A DNA stretch of 20,302 bases from Oehlia diaphana (GCA_003833135.1 QZLH01000105.1:153917-174218), one strand, 5' to 3'. Positions 1 through 9,549 are shown, counted from the first letter of the stretch. The notes: generated from the letters alone by a model not told the origin. Numbers and translations are program-made.

Positions 1-113
1 CACTGAAAAAACGTATCATGCGAGATACGGAATTGTGCATTTTTCCGTATCTCAAAACGTATCTAGACGTATCTAGACGTATCTAGACGTATACAAAACG
101 TATCTTTCAGTAT
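1..113. repeat. Inverted/tandem repeat cluster, possible small MITE
   Basis: Three nested structures are visible. The outer ends resemble an imperfect inverted repeat: ACTGAAA-A-ACGT near position 2 and its complement near 96-112. Inside is a perfect 11-bp hairpin with arms 22-32 (GAGATACGGAA) and 43-53 and a 10-nt loop. After it the 10-mer ACGTATCTAG repeats about 3.4 times (57-90). Because the element touches the window edge, target-site duplications cannot be checked. It could be a small non-autonomous transposon or simply a local repeat cluster. Confidence 0.6.
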
Positions 114-320
114 AAAAAATGTATCTACTTTTTTTATAGGGATTCATCATTGTGTAACAGTCATAACAGTCATACAAAGTTACGCCATAATGTACAAGCC
201 TACGAGATTATTACATAATTGGCAGTGGATCATTTCTAAAATACAATACCATTTAAACTTTTATATGGAGTATCTTCTAACAAATTCCGTTAAAAATAAC
301 AAAATAAATTGTTATAAGGA
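114..320 (+). other. Upstream region of the kinase gene
   Basis: This AT-rich stretch holds no supported gene. A short in-frame stretch from 190 ends at 381 and overlaps the kinase start in another frame, so I regard it as noise. The region presumably contains the kinase promoter. A TATAAAAAA string at 111-119 is too far from the ATG, and too common here, to be called. Confidence 0.4.
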
Positions 321-1547
321 ATGTCAAAAGAAACAAAAGAAACTGATCTTAAAACATCAAATATTTATATTGATTGGTTAGAAAAATCAATAGATGATGA
401 ATATATCAATTATTACAATTATTCAGAATTCAAAAATTTGGAATCGTTAGGAAGTGGTGCATGTGGAAGCGTTATTCGTGCCAATTGGAACGATGGATTG
501 TTTGCTTTAAAAACTTTCGATAATAATTATATAACTCTTAAAGAAGTTGTCAATGAGGTATATTATATAATATTGTAATCTTAAATCTTAATAATTTTTT
601 AAGGTTTAAATTTATTAAATTTTTTATAGATAAAATTGCAAAAAAAAGTAGATTTTCACGAAAATGTCTTACGTCTCTGTGGCATTACAAAAATAGAAAC
701 TGGCAAGTATTAGGATGCAATGTTTAATTTGATGTGTAGTAGTATGTATAATTAATAATTTATTTTCTTTCATATATCGTATTCAGAAAAAAAATACTCG
801 TTAGTTTTAGAATATGCTGATAGTGGTACATTAAAAACTTACTTAAACAATCAATTTAATGAACTTGACTGGAATGACAAATATCTGTTATCATTCCAAC
901 TATCCAGTGCAGTTGCATTTTTACATGTAAATGATATTATTCACCGCGATCTGGTAAAGTTAACGTTTTGAGAATATATTAGTTTTTTTTTTAATAATAT
1001 CTGCTAAATAAACTTTATTCATACATGTACACTTATAGCATGCAGATAACGTACTTGTACATCAAAAGAAGATAAAGTTGGCAGACTTCGGATTGTCAAA
1101 AAAAATTGCTAAAGCGTCAAGTAATCTATCAAAAATATTTGGTGTAATACCTTTTATTGACCCAAAAAAGTTGAATTATCAAAGTTACGAATTAAACAAA
1201 AAATCTGATGTATATAGTATTGGAGTATTAATATGGCAAATTTCAAGCGGAAAACAACCATTTTGTGATCATAAGTATGACGTAGGTTTATCTTTGACCA
1301 TAGTAAATGGTAAACGGGAAGAAATTATTAATAATACTCCCAGCGAATATAGTAATTTATACACAGGTAATTAATATCTATAATTTATATTTATTTATTT
1401 GTTTTAAAAGAGAAATTTATGATATTATTTTTTTAAATAGAATGCTGGAAAGGTGAGCCAGATGAGCGTCCAAATATGCAAGAAGTTAGTTTAGTCCTTA
1501 AATCAATAATTTACCTGATCAATATTTTAAAACTAATAACTTTATAG
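321..1547 (+). CDS. TKL-like protein kinase, 5 exons, kinase part of a kinase-Sel1 gene
   Basis: Likely a serine/threonine or dual-specificity kinase of the tyrosine-kinase-like group, family-expanded in arbuscular mycorrhizal fungi. Exons are 321-557, 630-702, 787-953, 1039-1366 and 1441 onward; all joins keep frame. Residues run: acidic N-terminus, glycine loop GSGACG (about 44-49), ATP lysine in FALK (K64), helix-C Glu 79, HRDL (156-159) with catalytic D158, HADN (N163), DFG (D175-G177), an activation segment ending in IDPKK in place of [14 protein letters not shown] and [10 protein letters not shown]. All catalytic residues are present. After LVLKSII the frame hits TAG at 1545-1547, giving about 303 residues. 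Restoring one base near 1508 would continue straight into the Sel1 ORF. No signal peptide or membrane segment is seen, so it is probably cytosolic. Substrate unknown. Confidence 0.85.
703..786 (+). other. Probable GC-AG intron in the kinase gene
   Basis: Exon 2 ends ...ATAGAAACTG and is followed by GCAAGT; exon 3 begins after TTCAG at 787. Only the GC donor at 703 leaves one base that joins the eight A's of exon 3 in frame (GAA AAA AAA TAC). The nearby GT at 707-708 leaves two bases and breaks the frame. GC donors normally show strong matches to GCAAGT, as here. The alternative is a length error in the A8 run with the GT donor used. The other introns (558-629, 954-1038, 1367-1440) are ordinary GT-AG introns of 72-85 nt. 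Confidence 0.6.
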
Positions 1548-3283
1548 TTGACCAAGAAACTTTAGACATAAATAGTGATTCAGATATAAATGATGGCTCA
1601 TATATAAATGAAGATATAAATAATGATTTTGACACAAGTGATTCAGATATTCATGATGATTTTAATATTAATTGTAGTTTAGACATTAATAATAATTCAA
1701 ATTTGGATAGTATATTAAATTTCATGGATTGTGGAAGTAGTTTTCCAAATCAAGTATCTAGCCATTCAACAGGAATATTTACTAAAATTAATCAATCAAG
1801 TATATCAATTCAAACGGATTTATCAAAAGATTCATTTGAATCAACATTTAATAATATCAATAATTTATTGATTGAAAAATTAATTACAGTTATCATTAAG
1901 AAGCATGATAAGGGTTATACTTTTGATCAAATTCAACAACTAATTGATCAAAAAACACTACAATTTAACCAAATTACGGATAATCTCATTAATTGGCTTA
2001 TAAAAAATCAAAATAAACCAGATTATATTTGGCTTAATGGATTATTTTATTATTATGGTATTGGAATAGAAGAAAATGACGAAAAAGCATTTGAATTATT
2101 TTCAAAAGCAGCAGAAAATAACTATTCAATAGCACAAGTTTATCTTGGTAAATGTTATAATGATGGATATGGGATTGACGAAAATAAAAATCTAGCATTC
2201 AATTGGTATAAAAAAGCTGCAGAAAATAAAAGTATTGTTGGACAATTTTATTTAGGATATTGTTATAAATTTAGTATTGGAATTGAAAAGAATGAAAATA
2301 AATTTATTGAATGGTATCAAAAAGCTGCTGATAATGGAAATTCAACAGCAAAACTTTATCTAGCCAATTGCTACAGATTAGGAAAAGGAATTAAAAAAAA
2401 TGAATCTAAAGCATTTGAATATTATAAAATATTAGCGGAGAAAGAAATTACAGATGCTCAATATCAACTTGGAAATTGTTTTTATTATGGAATTGGAACA
2501 GAAATTGATAAAATCCAAGCTATTAATTGGTATGAAAAAGCAGCAAATAATGGAAATATTATTTCCAAATGCATTTTTGATCAAAATTATAATAAAAGAA
2601 CTAGTAATAAAAAAAATAAAAATGTGGATATAAAAATCCATAAAACAATGTATTATGAAGGAATAAGACGATTTGGAATTAATAATTATAATGGCACTGG
2701 AACAAAACAAAATTATAAAAAAGCTTTTTATTATTTCCAAAAAGCAGCAGAAAGTGGATATAAATCTGCACAATATGACTTAGGTAGTTGTTATGAAGAT
2801 GGTAAAGGTGTGAAAAAAAGTAATAAAAAAGCTTTTCAATTATATCAAAAATCAGCTGAACAAGGATATTTAAGTGCACAATTTAAACTTGGAAATTGCT
2901 ACAATTTTGGAATTGGAACTGAAGTTAATGAAACAAAAGCATTTGAATTATATAAGATAGACGCAGAAAAAGACCATTTAGATGCTCAATATCAACTTGG
3001 ATATTGTTATGATGTTGGAATTGGAACTGAAATTAATAAAATAAAAGCATTTGAATTATATAAAATGGCTGCTGATAAAAGCCATTTAGATGCTCAATAT
3101 CAACTTGGATATTGTTATGAAGTTGGAATTGGAACTGAAATTAATAAAATAAAAGCATTTGAATTATATAAAATAGCTGCAGACAAAAATCATTTAAATG
3201 CTCAATATCAACTTGGATATTGTTATAATATTGGAATTGGAACTGAAATTAATAAAATAAAAGCATTTGAATTTTATAAATAG
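1502..3283 (+). CDS. Sel1-repeat region, first part of the kinase-Sel1 gene
   Basis: Open reading frame shifted by one base from the kinase exon above. It starts with the continuation expected in this family (NLPDQYF) and an Asp/Asn-rich low-complexity linker (about 1550-1720). A short helical region around [10 protein letters not shown] follows, then Sel1-like (TPR-like) repeats of about 36 residues with the pattern A-x-x-x-LGxCYxxGxGxxxxxxKAFxxYxKAAE. Sel1 repeats form superhelical scaffolds that bind proteins, so a partner-binding role for the kinase is the usual inference. There is no convincing separate ATG at the start of this frame. The frame ends at TAG 3281-3283, where an AAAATAG expected from neighbouring repeats reads AAATAG. 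One part, about 2570-2690, is a diverged, repeat-poor spacer. Confidence 0.8.
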   Translation: MNNLPDQYFKTNNFIVDQETLDINSDSDINDGSYINEDINNDFDTSDSDIHDDFNINCSLDINNNSNLDSILNFMDCGSSFPNQVSSHSTGIFTKINQSSISIQTDLSKDSFESTFNNINNLLIEKLITVIIKKHDKGYTFDQIQQLIDQKTLQFNQITDNLINWLIKNQNKPDYIWLNGLFYYYGIGIEENDEKAFELFSKAAENNYSIAQVYLGKCYNDGYGIDENKNLAFNWYKKAAENKSIVGQFYLGYCYKFSIGIEKNENKFIEWYQKAADNGNSTAKLYLANCYRLGKGIKKNESKAFEYYKILAEKEITDAQYQLGNCFYYGIGTEIDKIQAINWYEKAANNGNIISKCIFDQNYNKRTSNKKNKNVDIKIHKTMYYEGIRRFGINNYNGTGTKQNYKKAFYYFQKAAESGYKSAQYDLGSCYEDGKGVKKSNKKAFQLYQKSAEQGYLSAQFKLGNCYNFGIGTEVNETKAFELYKIDAEKDHLDAQYQLGYCYDVGIGTEINKIKAFELYKMAADKSHLDAQYQLGYCYEVGIGTEINKIKAFELYKIAADKNHLNAQYQLGYCYNIGIGTEINKIKAFEFYK

Positions 3284-3620
3284 CTGCAGATAAAGACCAT
3301 TTAGATGCTCAATATCAACTAGGATATTGTTATGATGAAGGAATTGGGACTAAAGTTAATAAAATAAAAGCGTTTGAATTTTATAAAATAGCTGCAGATA
3401 ATAACCATTTAGATGCTCAATATCAACTTGGATACTGTTTTGATTTTGGAATTGGAAATGAAGCTAACAAAACAAAAGCACTTGAATTATATAAAATAGC
3501 TGCAGATAAAAGCCTTTTAGATGCTCAATTTGAACTTGGATATTGTTATGATAAAGGAATTGGAACTGAAATTAATAAAACAAAAGCATTTGATATATAT
3601 AAAATAACTGCTGAAAAAGG
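2946..3620 (+). repeat. 108-bp near-identical Sel1 coding repeats
   Basis: Successive units of 108 bp (36 codons) starting with TTTAGATGCTCAATATCAAC recur about six times with few differences at nucleotide level, including at third positions. This implies recent expansion or gene conversion, since older Sel1 repeats upstream share only protein-level similarity. The frameshift at about 3277 lies inside this block. Confidence 0.85.
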
Positions 3621-5541
3621 ACATACTACTGCACAAAATAATCTTGGTCTTTTATATCAAAATGGTGAAGATATGGAAAAGGATTTAGATAAAGCTATTT
3701 ACTGGATTAACAAAGCTGCTGAAAATGAAAATGAAGAGGCACAATATAATCTAGGTAAAATTTATAGTAAAGAAGATGGAAAAGATGTATTTAAAGCTTT
3801 TAGATATTATAAGAAATCAGCTGATCAAGGGTTTTTAGGTGCTCAATTTGAACTTGGCTATTGTTATGATAAAGGAATTGGAACTGAAATTAATAAAACA
3901 AAAGCATTTGAATTATGTAAAATAGCAGCTGAAAAAGGACATATTACTGCACAAAGTAATCTTGGGCTTTTGTATCAATATGGTAAAGGAACAGAAAAGG
4001 ATTTAGACAAATCTATTTACTGGTATAACAAAGCAGCAGAAAATGGAAATGAAAAAGCGCAATTTAATCTTGGATATTGTTCTGAAAAAGGAATTGGAAC
4101 TGAAATTAATAAAACAAAAGCATTTGAATTATATAAAATAGCAGCTGAAAAAGGACATATTACTGCACAAAGTAATCTTGGGCTTTTGTATCAATATGGT
4201 AAAGGAACAGAAAAGGATTTAGACAAATCTATTTACTGGTATAACAAAGCAGCAGAAAATGGAAATGAAAAAGCGCAATTTAATCTTGGATATTGTTCTG
4301 AAAAAGGAATTGGAACTGAAATTAATTTAACAAAAACATTTGAATTACATAAAATGGCAGTTGAAAAAGGTGTTTACTGGTATAACAAGGCAGCTGAAAA
4401 TGGAAGTGAAGAAGTGCAATATAATCTTGGATATTATTATGAAAAAGGAATTGGAACAGAAATTAATAAGACAAAATCATTTAAATTTTATAAAATAGCA
4501 GCTGAAAAAGGGCATATTACTGCACAAAATAATCTTAGGCTTTTATATCAAAATGGTGAAGGTATAGAAAGGGATTTAGATAAATCTATTTACTGGATTA
4601 ACAAGTCTGCAGAAAATGAAAATGAAGAAGCACAATATAATTTAGGAAAAATTTATAGTAAAGAGGATAAAAAAGATGTAATTAAAGCTTTTGGATATTA
4701 TAAAAAATCAGCTGATCAAGGGTTTTTAGGTGCTCAATTTGAACTTGGCTATTGTTATGATAAAGGAATTGGAACTGAAATTAATAAAACAAATGCATTC
4801 GAATTATATAAAATAGCAGCTAAAAAAGGACATATTATTGCACAAACTAATCTTGGACTTCTATATCATAATGGTGAAGATATAGAAAAGGATTTAGATA
4901 AAGCTATTTACTGGTATAATAAAGCAGCAGAAAATGGAAATGAAGTTGCACATTATAATTTAGGTAAATTATATGCTAAAGAAGAAGATAAAAAAGATGA
5001 AATTAAAGCTTTTGAACGTTATAAGAAATCAGCTGATCAAGGATTTTTAAGTGCTCAATTCAAACTTGGGTATTGTTATAATGAAGGAATTGGAACTGAA
5101 GTTGATAAATTAAAAGCGTTTAAATTATATAAAATGGCAGCTGAAAAAGGACATATTACTGCACAAAATAATCTTGGTCTTATATATCATATAGAAAAGA
5201 ATTTAGACAAAGCTATTTACTGGTATAATAAAGCAGCAGAAAATGGTGATGAAGTTGCATATTATAATTTGGGTAAATTATATAATGAAGAAGCTAAAAA
5301 AGATGAAGTTAAGGCTTTTGAATGTTATAAGAAATCAGCTGATCAAGGATTTTCAGATGCTCAATTTGAACTTGGATATTGTTATGATGAAGGAATTGGA
5401 ACTGAAGTTAATAAATTACAAGCATTTAAATTATATAAATTTGCAGCTGAAAAAGGACATATTACTGCACAAATTAATCTTGGTCTTTTATACCAACATG
5501 GTGAAGAGATAGAAAAGGATTTAGACAAAGCTATTTACTAG
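3283..5541 (+). CDS. Sel1-repeat region, second part
   Basis: Continues the previous repeat array in a frame shifted by one base. The reading frame opens directly at the broken codon (GCT GCA GAT), so the apparent ATG at 3673 is internal and not a true start. It encodes about 20 further Sel1 repeats of three alternating types: one with [29 protein letters not shown], one with GLLYQxGxxxEKDLDKxIYWYNKAAENG, and a shorter one with GKxYxKEDxKD. A 216-bp unit is duplicated almost exactly (3874-4305), and one copy has an in-frame 78-nt loss at about 4370. It ends at TAG 5539-5541, where the repeats otherwise encode TGG TAT; TAA follows immediately. Confidence 0.75.
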   Translation, partial: AADKDHLDAQYQLGYCYDEGIGTKVNKIKAFEFYKIAADNNHLDAQYQLGYCFDFGIGNEANKTKALELYKIAADKSLLDAQFELGYCYDKGIGTEINKTKAFDIYKITAEKGHTTAQNNLGLLYQNGEDMEKDLDKAIYWINKAAENENEEAQYNLGKIYSKEDGKDVFKAFRYYKKSADQGFLGAQFELGYCYDKGIGTEINKTKAFELCKIAAEKGHITAQSNLGLLYQYGKGTEKDLDKSIYWYNKAAENGNEKAQFNLGYCSEKGIGTEINKTKAFELYKIAAEKGHITAQSNLGLLYQYGKGTEKDLDKSIYWYNKAAENGNEKAQFNLGYCSEKGIGTEINLTKTFELHKMAVEKGVYWYNKAAENGSEEVQYNLGYYYEKGIGTEINKTKSFKFYKIAAEKGHITAQNNLRLLYQNGEGIERDLDKSIYWINKSAENENEEAQYNLGKIYSKEDKKDVIKAFGYYKKSADQGFLGAQFELGYCYDKGIGTEINKTNAFELYKIAAKKGHIIAQTNLGLLYHNGEDIEKDLDKAIYWYNKAAENGNEVAHYNLGKLYAKEEDKKDEIKAFERYKKSADQGFLSAQFKLGYCYNEGIGTEVDKLKAFKLYKMAAEKGHITAQNNLGLIYHIEKNLDKAIYWYNKAAENGDEVAYYNLGKLYNEEAKKDEVKAFECYKKSADQGFSDAQFELGYCYDEGIGTEVNKLQAFKLYKFAAEKGHITAQINLGLLYQHGEEIEKDLDKAIY
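3874..4305 (+). repeat. 216-bp direct tandem duplication in the Sel1 array
   Basis: Positions 3874-4089 and 4090-4305 are identical except for one base (TGT at 3917-3919 against TAT in the second copy) that changes Cys to Tyr. Each unit is 72 codons, i.e. two Sel1 repeats of different type. A third, diverging start follows at 4306. The near identity shows a very recent in-frame duplication, probably by unequal crossing-over or slippage. Confidence 0.9.
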
Positions 5542-5940
5542 TAAAATAAAGCAGCAGAAAATGTAGATGAAGTTGCATAATATAATTTGGGTAAATTACA
5601 TAAAAAAGATGAAGTTAAGGCTTTTGAATGTTATAAAAAATCAGTTGATCAAGGATTTTAGATGTTCAATTTGAACTTGGATATTGTTATGGTAAAGGAA
5701 TTGGAACTGAAGTTAATAAAACAAAAGCATATGAATCATATAAAATGGCAGCTGAAAAAGGACATACTGCCGCACAAAATAATCTTGATTTGTTGCATTT
5801 AAAATATTAAAGAGCTAGTTTTTGATGGCACAATAATTGATAAGACAGAAAATTAAGATATGGCTTTTGAATGTTTAAAAAATCAGCTGATCAAGGATTT
5901 TCAGATGCTCAATTTAACCTTGGATATTATTATAATAAAG
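4642..5940 (+). repeat. About 318-bp higher-order Sel1 repeat
   Basis: The short GKxYxKE Sel1 type recurs at about 4642, 4960, 5269 and 5587, spaced 318, 309 and 318 bp. Each period carries three Sel1 motifs in the same order, so the array is organised as a three-repeat higher-order unit. The 309-bp spacing partly reflects a small in-frame deletion near 5185, where the GLIYH-IEKN segment lacks four residues. Confidence 0.75.
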
Positions 5941-6045
5941 GAATGGAACTGAAGTTAATAAGTCAAAAGCATTTGAATTATATAAAATAGCAGCTCAAAA
6001 AGGACATATTATTGCACAAAATAAACTTGAATTTTTATAGAAAAG
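5542..6045 (+). pseudogene. Decayed 3' tail of the Sel1 array
   Basis: Sel1 repeats remain recognisable but cannot be translated in one frame. I see TAA at 5542-5544 and 5578-5580 where neighbours have TAT. TAG at 5659-5661 follows loss of a C in the GFSDAQ segment. A one-base loss in GGAATTGG occurs near 5942, and further stops follow. The last recognisable repeat ends near 6037. The decay makes it likely that translation ends at 5541 or earlier, or that the entire array is a pseudogene. Confidence 0.8.
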
Positions 6046-7497
6046 TTGTGAAGTTATACTAGAAAGGGTTTTATAATAAGTTATTAGATGGTATACAGTA
6101 ATAACCAAAGAGGGATTTTCATTTAATAAATAGAAATTTTACCACTATTTTACTGCTTTACAATGTTTCCAATAAAGACGGAAAAAAAGTTTGATAAGCT
6201 TGTTTATTTTTTTAACATTTACTGTATAAGCTACACTATATAAATCAGAAATAATAAGTGATAACTGATAAAAATCTATATTTAAAAAAAAGTGCCCAAA
6301 TGTAATAATTATTTCTTTTTTTTCGTCTTATTTAAATAAAACATAATTACATAAAATTTTAAATAATATATATAAATCTTGTCATTATTTATTACTTAGT
6401 AATTACGTATCATATTCCTAAAATATACGTGCTTAAACAAAATAACAATGAATTATACATTTTAAAAATTTTTTTTTAAAGTACAGTAGAATGAAAAAAA
6501 GAGATTTTTTTTCTGTGATCATTAATTAACCGTCATGCAGGTCTATTCGTTACACATTCTACAAGAAACATTGTTTATCCCGAAATCTATTAATCGTGAA
6601 AGAATCAAGATATAATATATGTTTTTTTATTTAAGCATACGTAATATATGAGCCACCATAGCTTTGGGATATTTGTATGTATAGGGACCATAATTTTATG
6701 GAGATGTAAATGTTAGTCCAAATTTTTGCTCATGTAGGATTTTTTCTAGTCAAATTAATTTGGGAATTTTTTTGTTAACGGTTAATTATTGGCAAGGATT
6801 GAATTAATTAATGTTTGAAATCTGATTCCAACCTTTATAGGCTAAACTGCGAAAACTAAATGGTTTAACAGGCTAATTATAAGAAAAAAAAATACGTAAC
6901 AAAAGATTATAAAATTAGATAAATATTTACAATTAGTAATTTTGCTGAACTGATATATTATTTTGATTTCATCTGTAATCAAATTTATTGCTGCAGAATA
7001 AGTTTGATAATCAATTCAACTTCAGTAGTTTAGTTGATTTTAATTTTTGCTTTTGGAGTTCAGTATTAATCTGCACTTTCAGAATTGATTTTGCTTTCTT
7101 GTAATTTAAGACATTAAACTCAAATTATCTCACTCTCTCTATAGCAGTATAAAGTAAAAAATTCCACGTTGATCATAATATGACAGAATCTTATGTAGAA
7201 CTGACAATCTTAAGTAAAATCTTTCTCTTTCAAATACCACATTATACAGTGAATTTTTCATAATAATTCATATAACAATATTATGTTATTTTGTATTATA
7301 TAATCTTTGCGTAAATTATATAGTTCTCGCACTCCGTCGGATATAATCTTTTTAAAAAAGATGAAAACCAATAAAATTAATGAAATTTTTTTAAAATAAA
7401 GTGTTGATATAAAAAAGATATATTTTTTATTACATATTTTATCTTTTATATAGGTTATAGTAATTAAATTTTAAAACACATTGTTTTTAAAAACTTG
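6046..7497. other. Gene-free AT-rich stretch
   Basis: I see no coding region, tRNA or rRNA here on either strand. The stretch is dominated by A/T runs and short inverted motifs, such as ATCTTTTTAAAAAAGAT around 7346. A slightly less AT-rich string (CTCGCACTCCGTCGGATATA, 7326-7345) has no assignable function. Confidence 0.5.
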
Positions 7498-7504
7498 ATC
7501 AATA

Positions 7505-7704
7505 AGGACCCAGAAATATATATATAGGGGTCAGGTGATGAAAAAATTTTTACTATGAGCTGTACGCGCCGGAATTATGATAATGTCAGTCGGTTACTAT
7601 TATAGGAAATAAATTCTGACTGGTATTATCAAAAATTATCTAAAAAAGGAAAGATTTTCATGATGTTTTTTAGTCTGACCCTTTTATATATATTTCTGGG
7701 TCCT
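7505..7704. mobile_element. MITE, 200 bp, with 30-bp terminal inverted repeats and 7-bp TSD
   Basis: Both ends begin AGGACCCAGAAATATATATA when read inward. The 30-bp arms (7505-7534 and 7675-7704) match at 28 of 30 positions. The flanks carry the direct repeat ATCAATA at 7498-7504 and 7705-7711, as left by a cut-and-paste transposase. A second inner inverted repeat (GATAAT..CAGTC around 7578-7590 and its complement around 7616-7630) means the whole element could fold into a long hairpin. There is no coding capacity. A 7-bp duplication lies near the range of P, hAT and Mutator-like families, but the superfamily cannot be set from this copy. Confidence 0.9.
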
Positions 7705-7711
7705 ATCAATA

Positions 7712-9189
7712 ACAAATTATTTACTGTATGTAAGTTTGGTTGTTTCATACAATATGATATGTTAGCTATTAATACAATTACAAATGATAATCAAATTTGT
7801 CAATATTAAACAACGCAAAAAATTATAAAAAAAAAGGAGATTATAGCGATTGTTATCTAAGGTTATTATTTTTATTTCTTTATTTAAATACACTAATTAA
7901 AAAATGTGATTGTTTAATAAAATTTTATTCATTTTAATTAAATTATAATAAATTAAATAAAATGAATTGATAAAAAAATTGAAATAATAATTATTAAGTA
8001 GGTAAAAGTGATTATATAATTTATTTTATCAGTTATCCTCATAAGTTCATGCAGTTTTTACATAATTGTTATTTAGGTCGGTTATCTCATATTACTATGT
8101 ATTAGCGCGTAGTGCCGCTATTAGACTATTATTTAGTTTAATCATCCAATAATATATAAATACATTATAATTTATTATTTGTTGTATTAAATTTGACTTC
8201 TTTTTAATTCATTCATATAATGAGAATTCGAAGTAATGATTTTTTTCTTAAATACAACGATATAAATAGTAACTTTTTAATTAGTAAATTCGGTATATCA
8301 TTATTTTATTTAAACTATCGAAATTCTTGGATATTGAAATTTTAAATGAAGTATATTATGATTTATAATTGAATTTATGGTATTGATCATTATGCAAAAT
8401 CATTCTAGCTCATATGATATTTTATATTATTCTCCTTACTTGGCAACAAATGAAAAGAAAAGGATAGGATTCTGGGCCAAATATTTCACCTGAGGTAATA
8501 AATGAATTAATATTTTTAAAATATCTAATGTCATAAACAAAAATAATGCATTTAAAAAATTTACATTTTATAATAATATAATTACGGTCATTTATTATAA
8601 TCATAACGCTTATTTTAACTTGATTTTATAAATTATAATAACATGACACCACTTATGGATGAAATTACCTTCATGTAAAGATGAACCTGAATCATTTTAG
8701 TGTGTAGAAATAATCGTCAACAAATTATCTTTAATTGATTCCTTTCTGCACGTGATTTATCACATGAATTTTTATGGTCTTGTGATCGTATTGAAGATAA
8801 TTTTAAATTCGTTAATTTCGTCGTTTTAAATTATTACTAAGTATATTTTAATAGTGTTTAAATAAACAATGATAAATTATTATTATGACAATTTTTAATA
8901 GTTAAAATATAATTAATTTGGAATTGTTTAAATCATTAATAATTATTCCACTAACAATCATTAAAAAAATGTTTTTTTTCTTGATATTCTCACGTATGAT
9001 ATATATTAAAAAAATTGGATAGAATATCATTATTGAATAAATAGTCTATCATTATTAGAATAAAAGTCTATTATTGGTTAAAAAGATATATTAATAGTCT
9101 TATGGTCAGAATAGTAATAGTTATTTCAAGGCTGCGCCGTAAAAAATCATTATAACTAATAATATATGAATTGATGAGTAATTGTTATT
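7712..9189. other. Gene-free AT-rich stretch
   Basis: No supportable gene. Short open stretches on both strands are low complexity. Weak direct repeats of the form AATAGTCTATCATTATTA occur around 9040-9110. A few coding-like phrases around 8440-8700 are too short to call and are discussed among rejected items. Confidence 0.45.
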
Positions 9190-9301
9190 GTTCAGTCGAT
9201 TAGGAAATATGCGGGATTTTACTGACCGATACTTTTATGAGACATCCAATATTGAAATCAGTATTCCTATTGGTTACCGCAAATATTCCTAATGACCGAA
9301 C
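9190..9301. mobile_element. Inverted-repeat element, about 112 bp, MITE-like
   Basis: The left arm GTTCAGTCGATTAGGAAA.. (9190-9214) and the reverse complement of the right arm, GTTCGGTCATTAGGAATA.. (9277-9301), align over about 25 bp with a few mismatches and one gap. The end sequence GAGTxxTxGTTC may extend the match outward. No clear target-site duplication is seen, so it may be an old copy or just a structured sequence. Confidence 0.5.
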
Positions 9302-9493
9302 TATAACTCAGTTACCAGTTACGCCAACTATATTAAATAAATTCGAACTACTTGTATCAAATGTATCGTGCATCACCCTTAATAAGTCAATCTTATGGTC
9401 TTACATGATGTAACTGATTGCAATGATGTTACAACGTTTTTTTAAATATTAATCAATAATCAATTTTTTTTAAATAAAAAAATTCCCAGAAAA

Positions 9494-9496
<3 letters not shown>

Positions 9497-9528
<32 letters not shown>
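9497..9528. promoter_or_regulatory. 32-nt poly(T) tract upstream of the TPR-SET gene
   Basis: An uninterrupted run of 32 T lies 21 bp before the ATG at 9550. Poly(dA:dT) tracts exclude nucleosomes and are common in fungal core promoters. The location fits a promoter or 5'-leader role, which is inferred. Its length makes it a likely site of slippage or of length error. Confidence 0.5.
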
Positions 9529-9532
<4 letters not shown>

Positions 9533-9549
9533 TTTGTTATTTCTTAACC

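Noticed and set aside
190..381. ORF upstream of the kinase overlapping its start
   Set aside because: It overlaps the well-supported kinase first exon in a different frame and has no protein-like features.
2432..2879. Minus-strand ORFs opposite the Sel1 repeats
   Set aside because: Shadow frames of the repetitive Sel1 coding sequence; Phe/Ile-rich as expected from antisense of Lys/Asn codons.
8422..8700. Short coding-like phrases (minus-strand ORF 8422-8604; plus-strand phrases near 8450-8510 and 8650-8700)
   Set aside because: Too short, interrupted by stops, with no recognisable motif; expected by chance in AT-rich DNA.
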